A stretch of 64,000 bases of DNA from Selenomonas sp. AE3005 (GCF_000686945.1 NZ_KK366041.1:77653-141652); one strand, 5' to 3'; positions 34,739-43,879 are shown, counted from the first letter of the stretch. The notes: generated by a model from the letters alone, not told the origin. Numbers and translations: made by a program.

Positions 34739-36920
34739 AACGGGGATAAAAAAGCAAACCTTGATGCTGTTGCTTTTGTGTATTCTGGTGACACTGGTTC
34801 TAGTGGGAGGGATTGCCCTTTATGGCATGGTAAACATCCGCTCCAGTGCAGTTCAGATCGGACAGAGTATTGGGCAGTCTGCGGCGAAGAACAGCAGTGA
34901 AGTTCTCCGCGAGGACCTGAAAGGCGATTTGAGGCGTATGCTGGCTAACCGCGGCAAGCAGATCGAGCTGATATTCGCAAATATAGGTCAGAACGTGACC
35001 ATGCTGTCACAGGAAATGACGAATATTCGGCAGAATCCGGGGAACTATGCCCTGCGCCATGTATACGAACCTGATCGCAGCCGGGCAGGGCAATTAACAG
35101 CCCAGTTGCAGTATGCGCCCAATGCGGAAAAAGGCAGCGCGGCTTTGCAGCGAGAAATTGGCCTTACAGCTAATCTGCAGGACTGGCTGTTTCAGGTAAA
35201 CGACAGTCAGGCAGCAGTGGCCTCGGCTTATGTGGCCTCAGCCAGCGGTTTCGGCATTACCGTAGATGATCGTTCGGACAAGAAATTCAAAGATGGTGAG
35301 GCGGTGCCCTTTGCTATTGACTTCAGGACTCGTCCATGGTATCAAGATGCAGCCACCCAAAAGAAGATGATTTTTTCCCGCGTGTTCCATGATTTATACA
35401 GCGGGAATTTGGGCATAACCTGCGCGGCCCCGTATTATGACGAGCGGGGAGAAGTAGCTGGTGTTGTAGGTATGGGCATGTTCCTGACACAGGTCAGCGA
35501 TGTCATCGAGGGCACCCGTCTGGGCGAGACCGGTTATGGCTTTTTGATGGGAAAGCAGGGGCAGATTATCTTCTCGGCTAAAGAGAGCGGTGTGCTAAAG
35601 GCCGAGGGGCCGGAAGGGAAGAGCTTGTTTGAGGCTGAGGATACACTGGCTGATATTGCCCGCCATATGACAGCTGGCGAGACCGGCCTTAGTGAGGTAA
35701 TAATTGACGGTGTGCCCTGCTATTTGGCTTATGCGCCTGTGAAGGAAATGGATGCCAGCTATGGCATTGTCATGGAGGCGGAAGAGGTCAACCGCCCGGT
35801 TAAGGCCAATGCAGAAGTGATTGAGAAGACTACGGCAGACTTTATCGATGTTCTGAACCAGTCCATATGGCAGACGCTGTTGGCTGTGCTGTCGCTGGCA
35901 GCTTTGTTCCTGCTGGCTGTGCCTTTTGTCAGCAGCCGGGTGGCAGAGCGTTTTGTCAGCCCTATTCATGAGCTGGCTGATGGCGTGCGAGAAATCGCTA
36001 GTGGCAATCTGGAGAAGAAACTTTCCATCAATACGGGCAATGAGATTGAGCATTTGGCGGTCTGCTTTAATGCCATGACCGATGAATTGCAGAATCAGAT
36101 GAAGAATCTGGCACAGGTCACGGCGGATAAAGAGCGAATCTCCACGGAGCTCAGTGTGGCGACCAATATTCAGGAAAGCATGCTGCCACGTATTTTCCCA
36201 CCTTTCCCGGAGAAAAAGGAGTTTGACATTTATGCCAGCATGCATCCGGCCAAAGAAGTAGGCGGCGATTTTTATGATTTCTATATGGTAGATGATAATC
36301 ATGTCATGATTACGATTGCCGATGTGTCCGGCAAAGGGGTGCCGGCCGCGCTCTTCATGGTGATAGCTAAGACTATCCTGAAGAACTTCGCCCTTACCAT
36401 GAGCGGCAGCAAGGATTTGGCACCGTTGGTGTCCTGCACGAATGACCAGCTCTGCCAGAACAATGATGCCATGATGTTTGTCACCGCCTTTGTGGGGCTC
36501 TTGAACATCAAGACGGGGCATTTGACCTATGTCAATGCGGGACATAATCCTCCTTTGGTCTATCGGGCCAAGGACAAAAAGTTCTCCTATATGGAGGTGA
36601 AACGCAATTTTGTTCTGGGAGGAATGGATGAACTGGTATTCAAAGGTCAGGACCTGACTTTGGAGCCGGGCGATAAGTTATTCCTCTATACCGATGGCGT
36701 GACAGAGGCTTTGAATGAAGCCGATGAAATGTATGGCGAGGAGCGGCTGATAAATGCTCTGGATGCTGCTGGGGCAGATAAACTGAATTTGCAGGAACTT
36801 TTAGCAGTGGTGCAAAAATCTCTGGCGTTGCATGTGGGAACGGCGGCGCAGTCTGATGATATTACCATGCTGACCTTGTCGTATTATGGCGATATGACAA
36901 AGGAGGGGGAAGATGTATAA
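34731..36920 (+). CDS. Membrane SpoIIE-type PP2C phosphatase with Cache and HAMP domains
   Basis: 729 residues from ATG 34731 (AGGGGAA 6 nt upstream, overlapping the previous gene). Helix 1 is at about 10-32, an extracytoplasmic double-Cache region at 40-370 (PWYQDAATQKKMIFSRVFHDLYSGNLGITCAAPYY), helix 2 near 385-410, HAMP near 412-465 (VSPIHELADGVREIASGNLEKKL), a coiled linker, and the phosphatase from 500: GGDFYDFYMVDDNHVMITIADVSGKGVPAALFM, YVNAGHNPPLVYR, LFLYTDGVTEALN and SDDITMLTL. It should dephosphorylate a STAS anti-sigma antagonist in response to an external signal. No STAS protein is in the window. Confidence 0.9.
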   Translation: MVKTGIKKQTLMLLLLCILVTLVLVGGIALYGMVNIRSSAVQIGQSIGQSAAKNSSEVLREDLKGDLRRMLANRGKQIELIFANIGQNVTMLSQEMTNIRQNPGNYALRHVYEPDRSRAGQLTAQLQYAPNAEKGSAALQREIGLTANLQDWLFQVNDSQAAVASAYVASASGFGITVDDRSDKKFKDGEAVPFAIDFRTRPWYQDAATQKKMIFSRVFHDLYSGNLGITCAAPYYDERGEVAGVVGMGMFLTQVSDVIEGTRLGETGYGFLMGKQGQIIFSAKESGVLKAEGPEGKSLFEAEDTLADIARHMTAGETGLSEVIIDGVPCYLAYAPVKEMDASYGIVMEAEEVNRPVKANAEVIEKTTADFIDVLNQSIWQTLLAVLSLAALFLLAVPFVSSRVAERFVSPIHELADGVREIASGNLEKKLSINTGNEIEHLAVCFNAMTDELQNQMKNLAQVTADKERISTELSVATNIQESMLPRIFPPFPEKKEFDIYASMHPAKEVGGDFYDFYMVDDNHVMITIADVSGKGVPAALFMVIAKTILKNFALTMSGSKDLAPLVSCTNDQLCQNNDAMMFVTAFVGLLNIKTGHLTYVNAGHNPPLVYRAKDKKFSYMEVKRNFVLGGMDELVFKGQDLTLEPGDKLFLYTDGVTEALNEADEMYGEERLINALDAAGADKLNLQELLAVVQKSLALHVGTAAQSDDITMLTLSYYGDMTKEGEDV

Positions 36921-37323
36921 GGAACTAGTTACGGCGGCTAAGGTAGAAAAGCTGCCTGTAGTCAATGAATTCATTGAATGCCTTTTGGCAGATATGGACT
37001 GTTCCCCGAAAACGCAAATGCAAATTGAGCTGGTGGTAGAGGAAATTTTTGTGAATATTGCCAGCTATGCGTATGAAGGTGAGGAAGGTGAAACCATCAT
37101 ACGCGGCCGAATCATCGAGGACCCTTCAGGGATGGAATTGATCTTTATGGACAAGGGGAAACCGTATGATCCTCTCGCCCGTATGGACCCCAATGTTAAT
37201 GTATCCATGGAAGAGCGAAACATTGGCGGGCTGGGGATTTTCCTCGTCAAAAAGAATGTGGATGCTATACATTATGAGTATAAGGAGGGTAAGAATATCC
37301 TGAGCATCCTTAAGAATTTTTAG
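36913..37323 (+). CDS. RsbW-like anti-sigma/switch kinase
   Basis: 136 residues, HATPase_c_2 type. QIELVVEEIFVNIASYAY is the N-box with its conserved Glu and Asn, MELIFMDKGKPYDPL the G1 box, and NIGGLGIFLVKKNVDAIHYEYKEGKNILSI the G2/ATP-lid region. It overlaps the phosphatase gene by 8 nt. It is the likely opposing kinase of the SpoIIE-type phosphatase in a partner-switch, controlling either a sigma factor or the MATE-fused domain. Confidence 0.88.
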   Translation: MYKELVTAAKVEKLPVVNEFIECLLADMDCSPKTQMQIELVVEEIFVNIASYAYEGEEGETIIRGRIIEDPSGMELIFMDKGKPYDPLARMDPNVNVSMEERNIGGLGIFLVKKNVDAIHYEYKEGKNILSILKNF

Positions 37324-37393
37324 GCACCAGTCGTAAATTCTTGGTTTCTTTGCACATCTTTGTGCTGCAGCTGAGCCGGAAAACATGGCAGAC
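37324..37393 (-). pseudogene. Relic of a tyrosine integrase gene
   Basis: On the minus strand about 23 codons read CHVFRLSCSTKMCKETKNLRLVP. They match residues 279-301 of the intact integrase at 43906-44910 (CHVFRHSCGTNLYKETKDLRLVQ), including the HXXR catalytic box. Nothing else of the gene remains. It begins one base after the rsbW-like stop. Confidence 0.75.
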
Positions 37394-37399
37394 TTGCAT

Positions 37400-38326
37400 T
37401 TAAAAGAAAGCGTCTATTCCGTGCTGTATAAATACATGTTGAAAGGCTGCTAAATCTTCCGGATGAAGAGCCGGAGTATGAGCGAAGGCATATTCCTTTC
37501 TGAGCAGGTGGTATTTATTCTCGCCAAATTGGTGGAAGGGCAACAGCTGCACGCGCCGGGCACCAGTTTCCTGGAGACGCTGGACGAATCCTTCGGCATC
37601 GGCAAGGCTGTCGTTATAGCCGGGGATGACGGGGAGGCGTGGCAGGACATTTTTTCCCTGCTCGATGGCGGTTTTCATATTTTTTAGTATCACTGCATTG
37701 GATACGCCGGTTCCTTCTATATGCTTTTGGTTATCCCAATGTTTGATGTCAAATAATAGCAGGTCAAGATAGGGGAGAAGTTTGGCAAATGCAGCTGGGG
37801 AGGCAAAACCGGTGGTTTCCATGGCTGTATGGATATGCTTTTCCTGCAGCGCTTTTAGCAAGGCCAGGGCAAAATCTGGCTGCATGGCGGCCTCTCCGCC
37901 GGAAAGTGTCACGCCGCCGCCGCTTTCTTCATAGAATGGTTCGTCCTGCATGACGATGCGCATAACTTCATCAACGGTTTTTATGTCCCCCTCGGCTTTT
38001 AAAGCGCGAGAGGGACATTTTTCTATACAGATTTGGCAGGAGGCACAGGAATTGCCCTCAGAGCAGCGGTGTGAGTCAATGGCAATACAGCTTGCCGTTG
38101 CGGTTATTGCTGAGTGAGGGCAGTTTTTCAGGCAGGTATGACAGCCGCTGCATTTTTGGCTGTCCCAGATGATTTCTCTTTGTGGCTCCTGGCTTTCGGG
38201 ATTGGCGCACCAAGAACATTTAAGGGGGCAGCCTTTAAAGAAAACCACTGTACGAATTCCCGGCCCGTCATTTATGCTGAATTTTTGAATGTTGAAAATC
38301 ATCCCGGCTGCGGTGTTTTTCTTCAT
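37400..38326 (-). CDS. Glycyl-radical-enzyme activating protein (radical SAM)
   Basis: 308 residues. CX3CX2C is at C33-C37-C40 (GCPLKCSWC), GPGIRTVVFFKGCP is the family signature, and two ferredoxin-like inserts follow (CSGCHTCLKNCP and CASCQICIEKCP), as in activases of non-PflB glycyl-radical enzymes. GGGVTLSGGEAAMQPDFA is the SAM-binding GGE motif. It uses SAM to place the radical on Gly780 of the enzyme encoded divergently at 38530. The 203-bp space between the two genes carries the shared regulatory sites. Confidence 0.92.
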   Translation of the reverse strand: MKKNTAAGMIFNIQKFSINDGPGIRTVVFFKGCPLKCSWCANPESQEPQREIIWDSQKCSGCHTCLKNCPHSAITATASCIAIDSHRCSEGNSCASCQICIEKCPSRALKAEGDIKTVDEVMRIVMQDEPFYEESGGGVTLSGGEAAMQPDFALALLKALQEKHIHTAMETTGFASPAAFAKLLPYLDLLLFDIKHWDNQKHIEGTGVSNAVILKNMKTAIEQGKNVLPRLPVIPGYNDSLADAEGFVQRLQETGARRVQLLPFHQFGENKYHLLRKEYAFAHTPALHPEDLAAFQHVFIQHGIDAFF

Positions 38327-38410
38327 TATAAAGACACCTCCGTTTATTCCCGTATACTTGTTTCTTTAGAAGCATTGTAGCATGGAGGTGAAAATTTGTA
38401 AATGGAAATA

Positions 38411-38520
38411 TTTCGTTACGAAAATAAACGATAATCGAATGAAAATATTCGTTGACATATAAGCAACTATGAAATAAAATATAGCTACAAACGAAAATAT
38501 AAATATAATCAACGAAAGGA
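38411..38520 (+). promoter_or_regulatory. Promoter and operator repeats of the glycyl-radical locus
   Basis: TTGACA (38452-38457), a 17-nt spacer and TAAAAT (38475-38480) give a strong promoter for the glycyl-radical gene. Around it are TTTCGTTACGAAA (38411-38423, perfect palindrome), CGAAT-6-ATTCG near 38436-38451, ACAAACGAAAATA near 38488-38500 and CAACGAAAG near 38511-38519. TTTCGAACGAAA also occurs before the deoR-type gene at 41707. These AACGAAA repeats are likely sites of that DeoR-family repressor. Confidence 0.6.
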
Positions 38521-38529
38521 AGGGCTGCT

Positions 38530-40944
38530 ATGGAAAACACGAAACATTTTGGTGCATTGACGGAACGGATGCAGGCATTTCGTGAAGAGGTGCTGGATGA
38601 AAAGCCTTATATTGATGCTGAACGGGCAATGCTGGTTACCGAAACATACAAAAAACATCAAAACCAGCCGAATGTAATGAAACGTGCTCTTATGCTGGCT
38701 AATGTTTTGGAAAACATGACCATTTATATAGAAGACAAGACATTACTGGCAGGCAATCAGGCCACGAAAAACTGCAATGCGCCAATTTTCCCGGAATACA
38801 CGATGAAATTTGTCATGGATGAGCTGGACAAGTTTGAGAAACGTGATGGCGATGTTTTCTATATCACGGAGGAAACGAAGGAACAGCTGCGCGCCATTGC
38901 ACCATTCTGGGAGAACAACAACCTCCGGGCCAAAGGGGAGGCGCTCCTGCCGGATGAAGTCAGTGTTTTCATGGAAACAGGCGTCTTCGGAATGGAAGGC
39001 AAGCTGAACGCCGGGGACGCGCATTTAGCTGTAAATTATGGCAAGATGCTCGCTGAAGGACTGTCCGGCTATGAACAGCGCACGCGGGATTTAAAGGCAG
39101 CGCTTGACCTTACTGACCCAGCCAGTGTTGATAAATACGTCTTTTACAAAGCCGTGCTCATTGTAATTGATGCCGTTCGTAAGTTTGCTGCTCGTTACGC
39201 GAAACTGGCAAAGGAGCTTGCTGCTAAGGAACAGGAGGCAAAGCGCAAGGCAGAGCTGGAGGAAATGGCTAGAATCTGTGCTAAGGTTCCTTATGAATCG
39301 GCGGAAAGTTTCCGTGAGGCGGTGCAGGCAGTCTGGTTCATTCAACTGATTCTCCAGATTGAATCTAATGGACATTCCCTGTCTTATGGGCGCTTTGACC
39401 AATATATGTTCCCCTATTACAAGCAGGATATGGAAAAAGGGACAATTACGAAACCGGAGGCCTTGGAGCTCTTGACCTGTCTGTGGATTAAGACGCTGAC
39501 CGTGAATAAGATTCGCTCGCAGGCCCATACCTTGAGTTCGGCTGGCAGCCCCATGTATCAGAATGTCACGATAGGCGGCCAGACCACGGATAAACAGGAT
39601 GCCGTTAATGACCTTTCCTTTTTGGTTTTGCAATCCGTAGCGCAGACAAGATTGACGCAGCCCAACCTTACAGTGCGTTATCATAAGCATCTCAATAAGA
39701 GGTTTTTTGATGAATGTGTAGAAGTTATGAAACTGGGGTTCGGGATGCCGGCACTGAATAATGATGAAATTATTATTCCTTCGTTTATCAAATGGGGCGT
39801 AAAGGAAGAGGACGCCTACAACTACAGTGCTATTGGCTGTGTCGAAACAGCTGTGCCGGGCAAGTGGGGATACCGTTGCACAGGGATGAGCTATATCAAC
39901 TTCCCCCGGGTGCTGCTCTGCGCCATGAATGATGGCGTAGATATGACCAGTGGCAGAAGGTTCACCAAAGGCTATGGCTATTTTAAGGACATGAAATCTT
40001 ATGATGAGCTGCTGTCGGCTTGGGACAAAACAGTACGTGAAATGACCCGTTACAGCGTCATCGTGGAAAATGCCATTGACAAGGCCTCCGAGCGTGATGT
40101 GCCGGATATTCTCTGTTCAACGCTTACTGATGATTGCATTGGCCGTGGCAAGACCATCAAGGAAGGCGGCGCGGTTTATGATTTCATTTCCGGTTTGCAG
40201 GTAGGTATTGCCAATATGGCGGATTCTCTGGCGGCAATCAAAAAGCTGGTCTTTGAGGAAAAGAAGATAACGGCGGCGCAGCTTTGGGAGGCTATTCTGG
40301 ATGATTTCCGTTCGCCGGAAAGTCGGCGTATTCAGGAGATGTTGGTTAATGATGCGCCGAAATATGGTAATGATGATGATTATGTAGACCAACTGGTCGT
40401 AGATGCTTATGATTCATATTTGGACGAAATTAAGAAGTATCCGAACACGCGATACCAGCGCGGCCCTATCGGCGGTATTCGTTATGGCGGTACATCATCA
40501 ATTTCGGCCAATGTCGGTCAGGGTATGGGGACAATGGCAACGCCCGATGGCCGTCATGCGCATGAACCGTTGGCGGAAGGCTGCTCACCTGCCCACAGCG
40601 CTGACAAGAACGGGCCAACCGCTGTATTCAAATCGGTGGCTAAGCTGCCTACGGAGAAGATTACAGGTGGGGTCCTGCTTAATCAAAAGATGACACCGCA
40701 GGTGCTGGCCAAGGAAGAAAATAAGCAAAAGTTGGAAATGCTTATTGCTGCCTTCTTCAACCGCCTGCATGGTTACCATGTGCAGTATAACATTGTTTCG
40801 CGGGAAACCTTGCTGGATGCGCAGGCTCATCCGGAAAAGCATAAAGACCTTATCGTTCGCGTGGCAGGTTATAGTGCTTTCTTTAACGTACTGTCAAAAG
40901 CAACGCAGGATGATATCATCGGCCGGACAGAGCAGGCCATCTGA
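38530..40944 (+). CDS. Glycyl-radical enzyme (PFL-like, YbiW/PflD type)
   Basis: 804 residues. The catalytic C437-X-E439 lies in AIGCVETAVPGKWGYRC, and the glycyl site G780 in RVAGYSAFF. The Cys-Ser pair of PflB is absent, so this is not pyruvate formate-lyase proper. GCVE with a C-X-E motif marks the lyase/dehydratase branch. The neighbouring aldolase recalls the E. coli ybiW-ybiY-fsaA locus, whose GRE I recall being reported to open 1,5-anhydroglucitol-6-phosphate to 1-deoxyfructose-6-phosphate. That substrate is an inference for this protein. GAAAGGAAGG precedes ATG 38530. Confidence 0.88.
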   Translation: MENTKHFGALTERMQAFREEVLDEKPYIDAERAMLVTETYKKHQNQPNVMKRALMLANVLENMTIYIEDKTLLAGNQATKNCNAPIFPEYTMKFVMDELDKFEKRDGDVFYITEETKEQLRAIAPFWENNNLRAKGEALLPDEVSVFMETGVFGMEGKLNAGDAHLAVNYGKMLAEGLSGYEQRTRDLKAALDLTDPASVDKYVFYKAVLIVIDAVRKFAARYAKLAKELAAKEQEAKRKAELEEMARICAKVPYESAESFREAVQAVWFIQLILQIESNGHSLSYGRFDQYMFPYYKQDMEKGTITKPEALELLTCLWIKTLTVNKIRSQAHTLSSAGSPMYQNVTIGGQTTDKQDAVNDLSFLVLQSVAQTRLTQPNLTVRYHKHLNKRFFDECVEVMKLGFGMPALNNDEIIIPSFIKWGVKEEDAYNYSAIGCVETAVPGKWGYRCTGMSYINFPRVLLCAMNDGVDMTSGRRFTKGYGYFKDMKSYDELLSAWDKTVREMTRYSVIVENAIDKASERDVPDILCSTLTDDCIGRGKTIKEGGAVYDFISGLQVGIANMADSLAAIKKLVFEEKKITAAQLWEAILDDFRSPESRRIQEMLVNDAPKYGNDDDYVDQLVVDAYDSYLDEIKKYPNTRYQRGPIGGIRYGGTSSISANVGQGMGTMATPDGRHAHEPLAEGCSPAHSADKNGPTAVFKSVAKLPTEKITGGVLLNQKMTPQVLAKEENKQKLEMLIAAFFNRLHGYHVQYNIVSRETLLDAQAHPEKHKDLIVRVAGYSAFFNVLSKATQDDIIGRTEQAI

Positions 40945-41003
40945 TTATCAGGCAAAATGTAATTATTGCTAAGCATTTGTATAAGCATAGGGAGGAACAT
41001 ATC

Positions 41004-41681
41004 ATGAAACTTATTATTGACGATGCCCACATTGACCAGATTAAGAAAATCTATGAATTTTACCCGGTAGATGGTGTGACGACTAATCCCACCATACTGG
41101 CTAAGAGCGGCCGTCAGCCTTATGATGTGCTGAAGGAAATTCGTGAATTCATCGGGGCAGAAGCCGAACTGCATGTACAGGTCATTGCCCGGACGGCAGA
41201 GGGCATGGTGGAGGATGCGCATCGCATCAGAAAGGAACTGGGGGAAAATACCTATGTGAAAATTCCCTCGGTACAGGAAGGTTTCAAGGCGATGAAACTC
41301 CTGCACAATGAAGGTGTGAACATTACGGCTACAGCTATTTATACGCCCATGCAGGCATTCCTGGCAGCAAAATCAGGCGCAGCTTACGCGGCACCCTACA
41401 TCAACCGTATAGATAATATGGGCTATAACGGCATTCAGGTGGCGCGCCATATTCATGATATCTTCCGTAACAATGATTTGAAAACAGAAGTGCTGGCCGC
41501 CAGTTTCAAGAACTCGCAGCAGCTTTTGGAACTCTGTGAATATGGTGTAGGCGCAGCTACTGTTTCGCCGGATGTTATCTTTGGGTTGGTAAAGAATCAG
41601 GCAATTACTTCAGCGGTAGATGATTTCATTGCCGATTTTGAAAAACTTGTCGGCGCTGGAAAGACGATGAAAGATTGCTGA
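41004..41681 (+). CDS. Fructose-6-phosphate aldolase / transaldolase-like protein
   Basis: 225 residues from ATG 41004 (GGGAGGAA upstream); an earlier in-frame ATG at 40977 lacks a site. Class I Schiff-base fold: DGVTTNPTILAKSG near 23-36, the catalytic Lys at K86 in TYVKIPSV, NITATAIYTPMQAFLAAKSGA near 105, AAPYINRIDNMG near 130 and LAASFKNSQQLLE near 165. FSA enzymes split fructose-6-phosphate or 1-deoxy analogues into glyceraldehyde-3-phosphate plus a ketone. It lies 59 nt after the glycyl-radical gene and presumably cleaves that enzyme's product. Confidence 0.88.
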   Translation: MKLIIDDAHIDQIKKIYEFYPVDGVTTNPTILAKSGRQPYDVLKEIREFIGAEAELHVQVIARTAEGMVEDAHRIRKELGENTYVKIPSVQEGFKAMKLLHNEGVNITATAIYTPMQAFLAAKSGAAYAAPYINRIDNMGYNGIQVARHIHDIFRNNDLKTEVLAASFKNSQQLLELCEYGVGAATVSPDVIFGLVKNQAITSAVDDFIADFEKLVGAGKTMKDC

Positions 41682-41706
41682 CCGCAGTATGGGTGAATTA
41701 TAAAGG

Positions 41707-41755
41707 TTTCGAACGAAAATGATTTCTTTTGTCTCGATGGTATCTATGTTATAAT
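41707..41755 (+). promoter_or_regulatory. Promoter/operator of the deoR-type gene
   Basis: TTTCGAACGAAA (41707-41718) matches the AACGAAA repeats upstream of the glycyl-radical gene. A TATAAT box is at 41750-41755 with a TTTGTC-like -35. Autoregulation by the DeoR protein is likely. Confidence 0.5.
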
Positions 41756-41783
41756 GAAAAGAAAAAGCAAAGGATGAAGCAGG

Positions 41784-42539
41784 ATGCACGCCAGACATGC
41801 AAAGATATTAGATATTATGACGCAGAAGAAGAAGGCCACGGTGACGGAACTGGCCGAAACGCTTGCTGTTTCTGAAGTGACGATGCGTAAAGACCTCTCC
41901 CGGCTGGAGGCAAAAGGCTTTTTAAAACGTGAACACGGCTATGCGGTGCTGACTGAAAGTGAAGATGTAGGCAACCGCATGTCCATTCATTATGATATAA
42001 AACGCCGTATTGCCATGGAGGCTGTCAGTGCAGTAAATGACGGCGAAACAGTTATGATAGAATCTGGTTCTACATGTGCCTTATTTGCAGAGGCCTTGCT
42101 GACGCAGCGCAAGGATATTACCATCATTACCAATTCTGTGTTCATTGCTACATTTGTGCGTAACAAGCCCAATGCCCGCGTTATATTGCTGGGGGGAGAC
42201 TTTCAGGTCGACTCGCAGGTTATGGTCGGTCCCCTGGTCCGCAAATGTGCGGAGGAGTTTTTTGTGAGTAAATTTTTTGTCGGCACAGATGGCTTTAGTG
42301 ATGCCGGGATTATGTCCACAAACCTGATGCGGGCAGAGGCGGTTCGCAGTATGGCCAGTAGTGCCAAGCAGGTTATAGTGCTTACAGAATCAGAAAAATT
42401 TTCGCAGTTGGGAGTAGTGGCTTTGCTGCCGTATAAAGACATTACTGCTGTGTATACGGATGATCAAATACCAGCTGATATGAAAGATAAACTGCAGAAA
42501 AAAGACATTCAGATTCATACTGTATCATTTCATGCCTAA
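41784..42539 (+). CDS. DeoR-family transcriptional repressor
   Basis: 251 residues. The N-terminal winged HTH is RHAKILDIMTQKKKATVTELAETLAVSEVTMRKDLSRLEAKGFLKREHGYAVL, and the ISOCOT-type sugar-phosphate sensor domain has DGETVMIESGSTCALFAEAL, ITNSVFIATF, VILLGGDFQ and FVGTDGFSDAGIMSTNLMRAE. Such repressors respond to phosphorylated sugars. Its likely targets are its own promoter and the glycyl-radical promoter, which share AACGAAA sites. Confidence 0.9.
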   Translation: MHARHAKILDIMTQKKKATVTELAETLAVSEVTMRKDLSRLEAKGFLKREHGYAVLTESEDVGNRMSIHYDIKRRIAMEAVSAVNDGETVMIESGSTCALFAEALLTQRKDITIITNSVFIATFVRNKPNARVILLGGDFQVDSQVMVGPLVRKCAEEFFVSKFFVGTDGFSDAGIMSTNLMRAEAVRSMASSAKQVIVLTESEKFSQLGVVALLPYKDITAVYTDDQIPADMKDKLQKKDIQIHTVSFHA

Positions 42540-42560
42540 ACGAATGGGGGACATCACATC

Positions 42561-43607
42561 ATGTCAGGTCAGAAAAAATTAGTATTGGGTTTTATCGGTA
42601 ATGGTAAAAGTACCAACCGCTATCACCTGCCCTTTATCCTGACACGTCAGGATAAAATCAAGGTGAAAACGATTTACCAACGTACGCTGCGGGACAACGG
42701 CTGGGCAAGACTCCCTGGTGTCAGCTATACAGATGATTTGGCTAAGCTGTTAAGTGACCCGGAGATAGATGTGGTCATTATTACCACACCGGCGGCTGCT
42801 CACTATGAGATGGCTTATAAGGTGCTGTCTGCCGGTAAGCATTGCGTGGTGGAGAAACCTTTTGCTACCAGTATAGACGATGCGGCACGGTTGTTTGACC
42901 TGGCCAGGGAAAAAGGCTTAATAGTGCAGTGCTACCAAAACCGCCGTTTTGACAGTGACTTTTTGACGGCGCAAAAGGTAATGGCCTCAGGCGTTTTAGG
43001 TGAAGTCTACGAAATCAACATGCATTATGATTATTACCGTGCTTATGTGCCGGAACAGGAAACGTCATACCGCCGGGAAAATGCTTTTCTTTATACCCAT
43101 GCCTGTCACACGGTTGACCAGGTGCTTTCCTGGCTGGGACAGCCGCAGGATTGCCACTATGAAGTACGTCAGCTTTTGGGCAAGGGGCGCATGAATGATT
43201 ATTTTGATTTAGATCTGCTGTATCCCAATCTTAAAGTTTCTGTAAAATCCAGTTACTTCCGGGCCAAGGCCCGTCCCAGTTTTGAAATATATGGACGGCG
43301 CGGTGTGTTCATTAAGCAGGAACAGGATAGACAGGAAGCTGACCTCAAAAAATTCTATCTGCCGGAAGGGCATGATGATTTTGGGCTGGATATGCCGGAG
43401 AACTACGGAACGCTGATATACTATGATGAAGACGGCGTTTACCATGAAGAAAAAGTGCCCAGCGAGCGCGGCGATTATGGCCGTTATTACGATGCGCTTT
43501 ATGCCACAATCATGCAGGGCGCACCGCGACTGGTCACGGAAGAACAGACTATGGAACAGATGCGTATACTGGAAAATGCCGGGCAGGAATTAATGAACCA
43601 AAACTAG
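42561..43607 (+). CDS. Gfo/Idh/MocA-family oxidoreductase
   Basis: 348 residues. Rossmann start LGFIGNGKSTNRYHLPF, then VVIITTPAAAHYEMAYKVLSAGKHCVVEKPFA with the family EKP motif near 98, and HACHTVDQVLSWLG near 178 carrying the catalytic-type His. Members oxidise or reduce sugars with NAD(P). 1,5-Anhydrofructose reductase belongs here, which would suit the anhydroglucitol idea for the neighbouring enzymes, but the sequence alone does not show it. It lies 21 nt after the deoR-type gene, in the same operon. Confidence 0.85.
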   Translation: MSGQKKLVLGFIGNGKSTNRYHLPFILTRQDKIKVKTIYQRTLRDNGWARLPGVSYTDDLAKLLSDPEIDVVIITTPAAAHYEMAYKVLSAGKHCVVEKPFATSIDDAARLFDLAREKGLIVQCYQNRRFDSDFLTAQKVMASGVLGEVYEINMHYDYYRAYVPEQETSYRRENAFLYTHACHTVDQVLSWLGQPQDCHYEVRQLLGKGRMNDYFDLDLLYPNLKVSVKSSYFRAKARPSFEIYGRRGVFIKQEQDRQEADLKKFYLPEGHDDFGLDMPENYGTLIYYDEDGVYHEEKVPSERGDYGRYYDALYATIMQGAPRLVTEEQTMEQMRILENAGQELMNQN

Positions 43608-43666
43608 CTATAATAAACGTAAATATGGTTTATAATTAAATATGAAGTGCCGGAAACGTGTTCGAC

Positions 43667-43708
43667 AAAGGCGATTCACTGTCTCTTTTGAGTCAGTGGA
43701 TCGCCTTT
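43667..43708 (+). terminator. Terminator of the deoR/oxidoreductase operon
   Basis: AAAGGCGATTCACTG (43667-43681) pairs with CAGTGGATCGCCTTT (43694-43708, one mismatch). A degenerate copy of the 21-bp repeat (TTTATAATTAAATATGAA) lies just before it at 43629-43646. The rest of 43709-43858 shows nothing. Confidence 0.7.
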
Positions 43709-43858
43709 ATCATATTGAATATACCGGGTCATTGACATGAACAATTTGCAGTGTGCGTACCTTTAGCAAAATTATGCAGGCTGCCCACCTTCCTCGCTGA
43801 TGCAAGGCATTGATGTGCAACAAGGCTATGAACCTGACAAAGAGCTGGTTTAGCCTCA

Positions 43859-43879
43859 TGATTCATAATTAAATATAAA
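43859..43879 (+). repeat. 21-bp direct repeat, left copy (candidate att site)
   Basis: The sequence contains GATTCATAATTAAATATAAA and is identical over 21 bp to 63522-63542. It lies 26 nt past the 3' end of the tyrosine integrase gene, the usual place of an attachment site. Confidence 0.55.
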
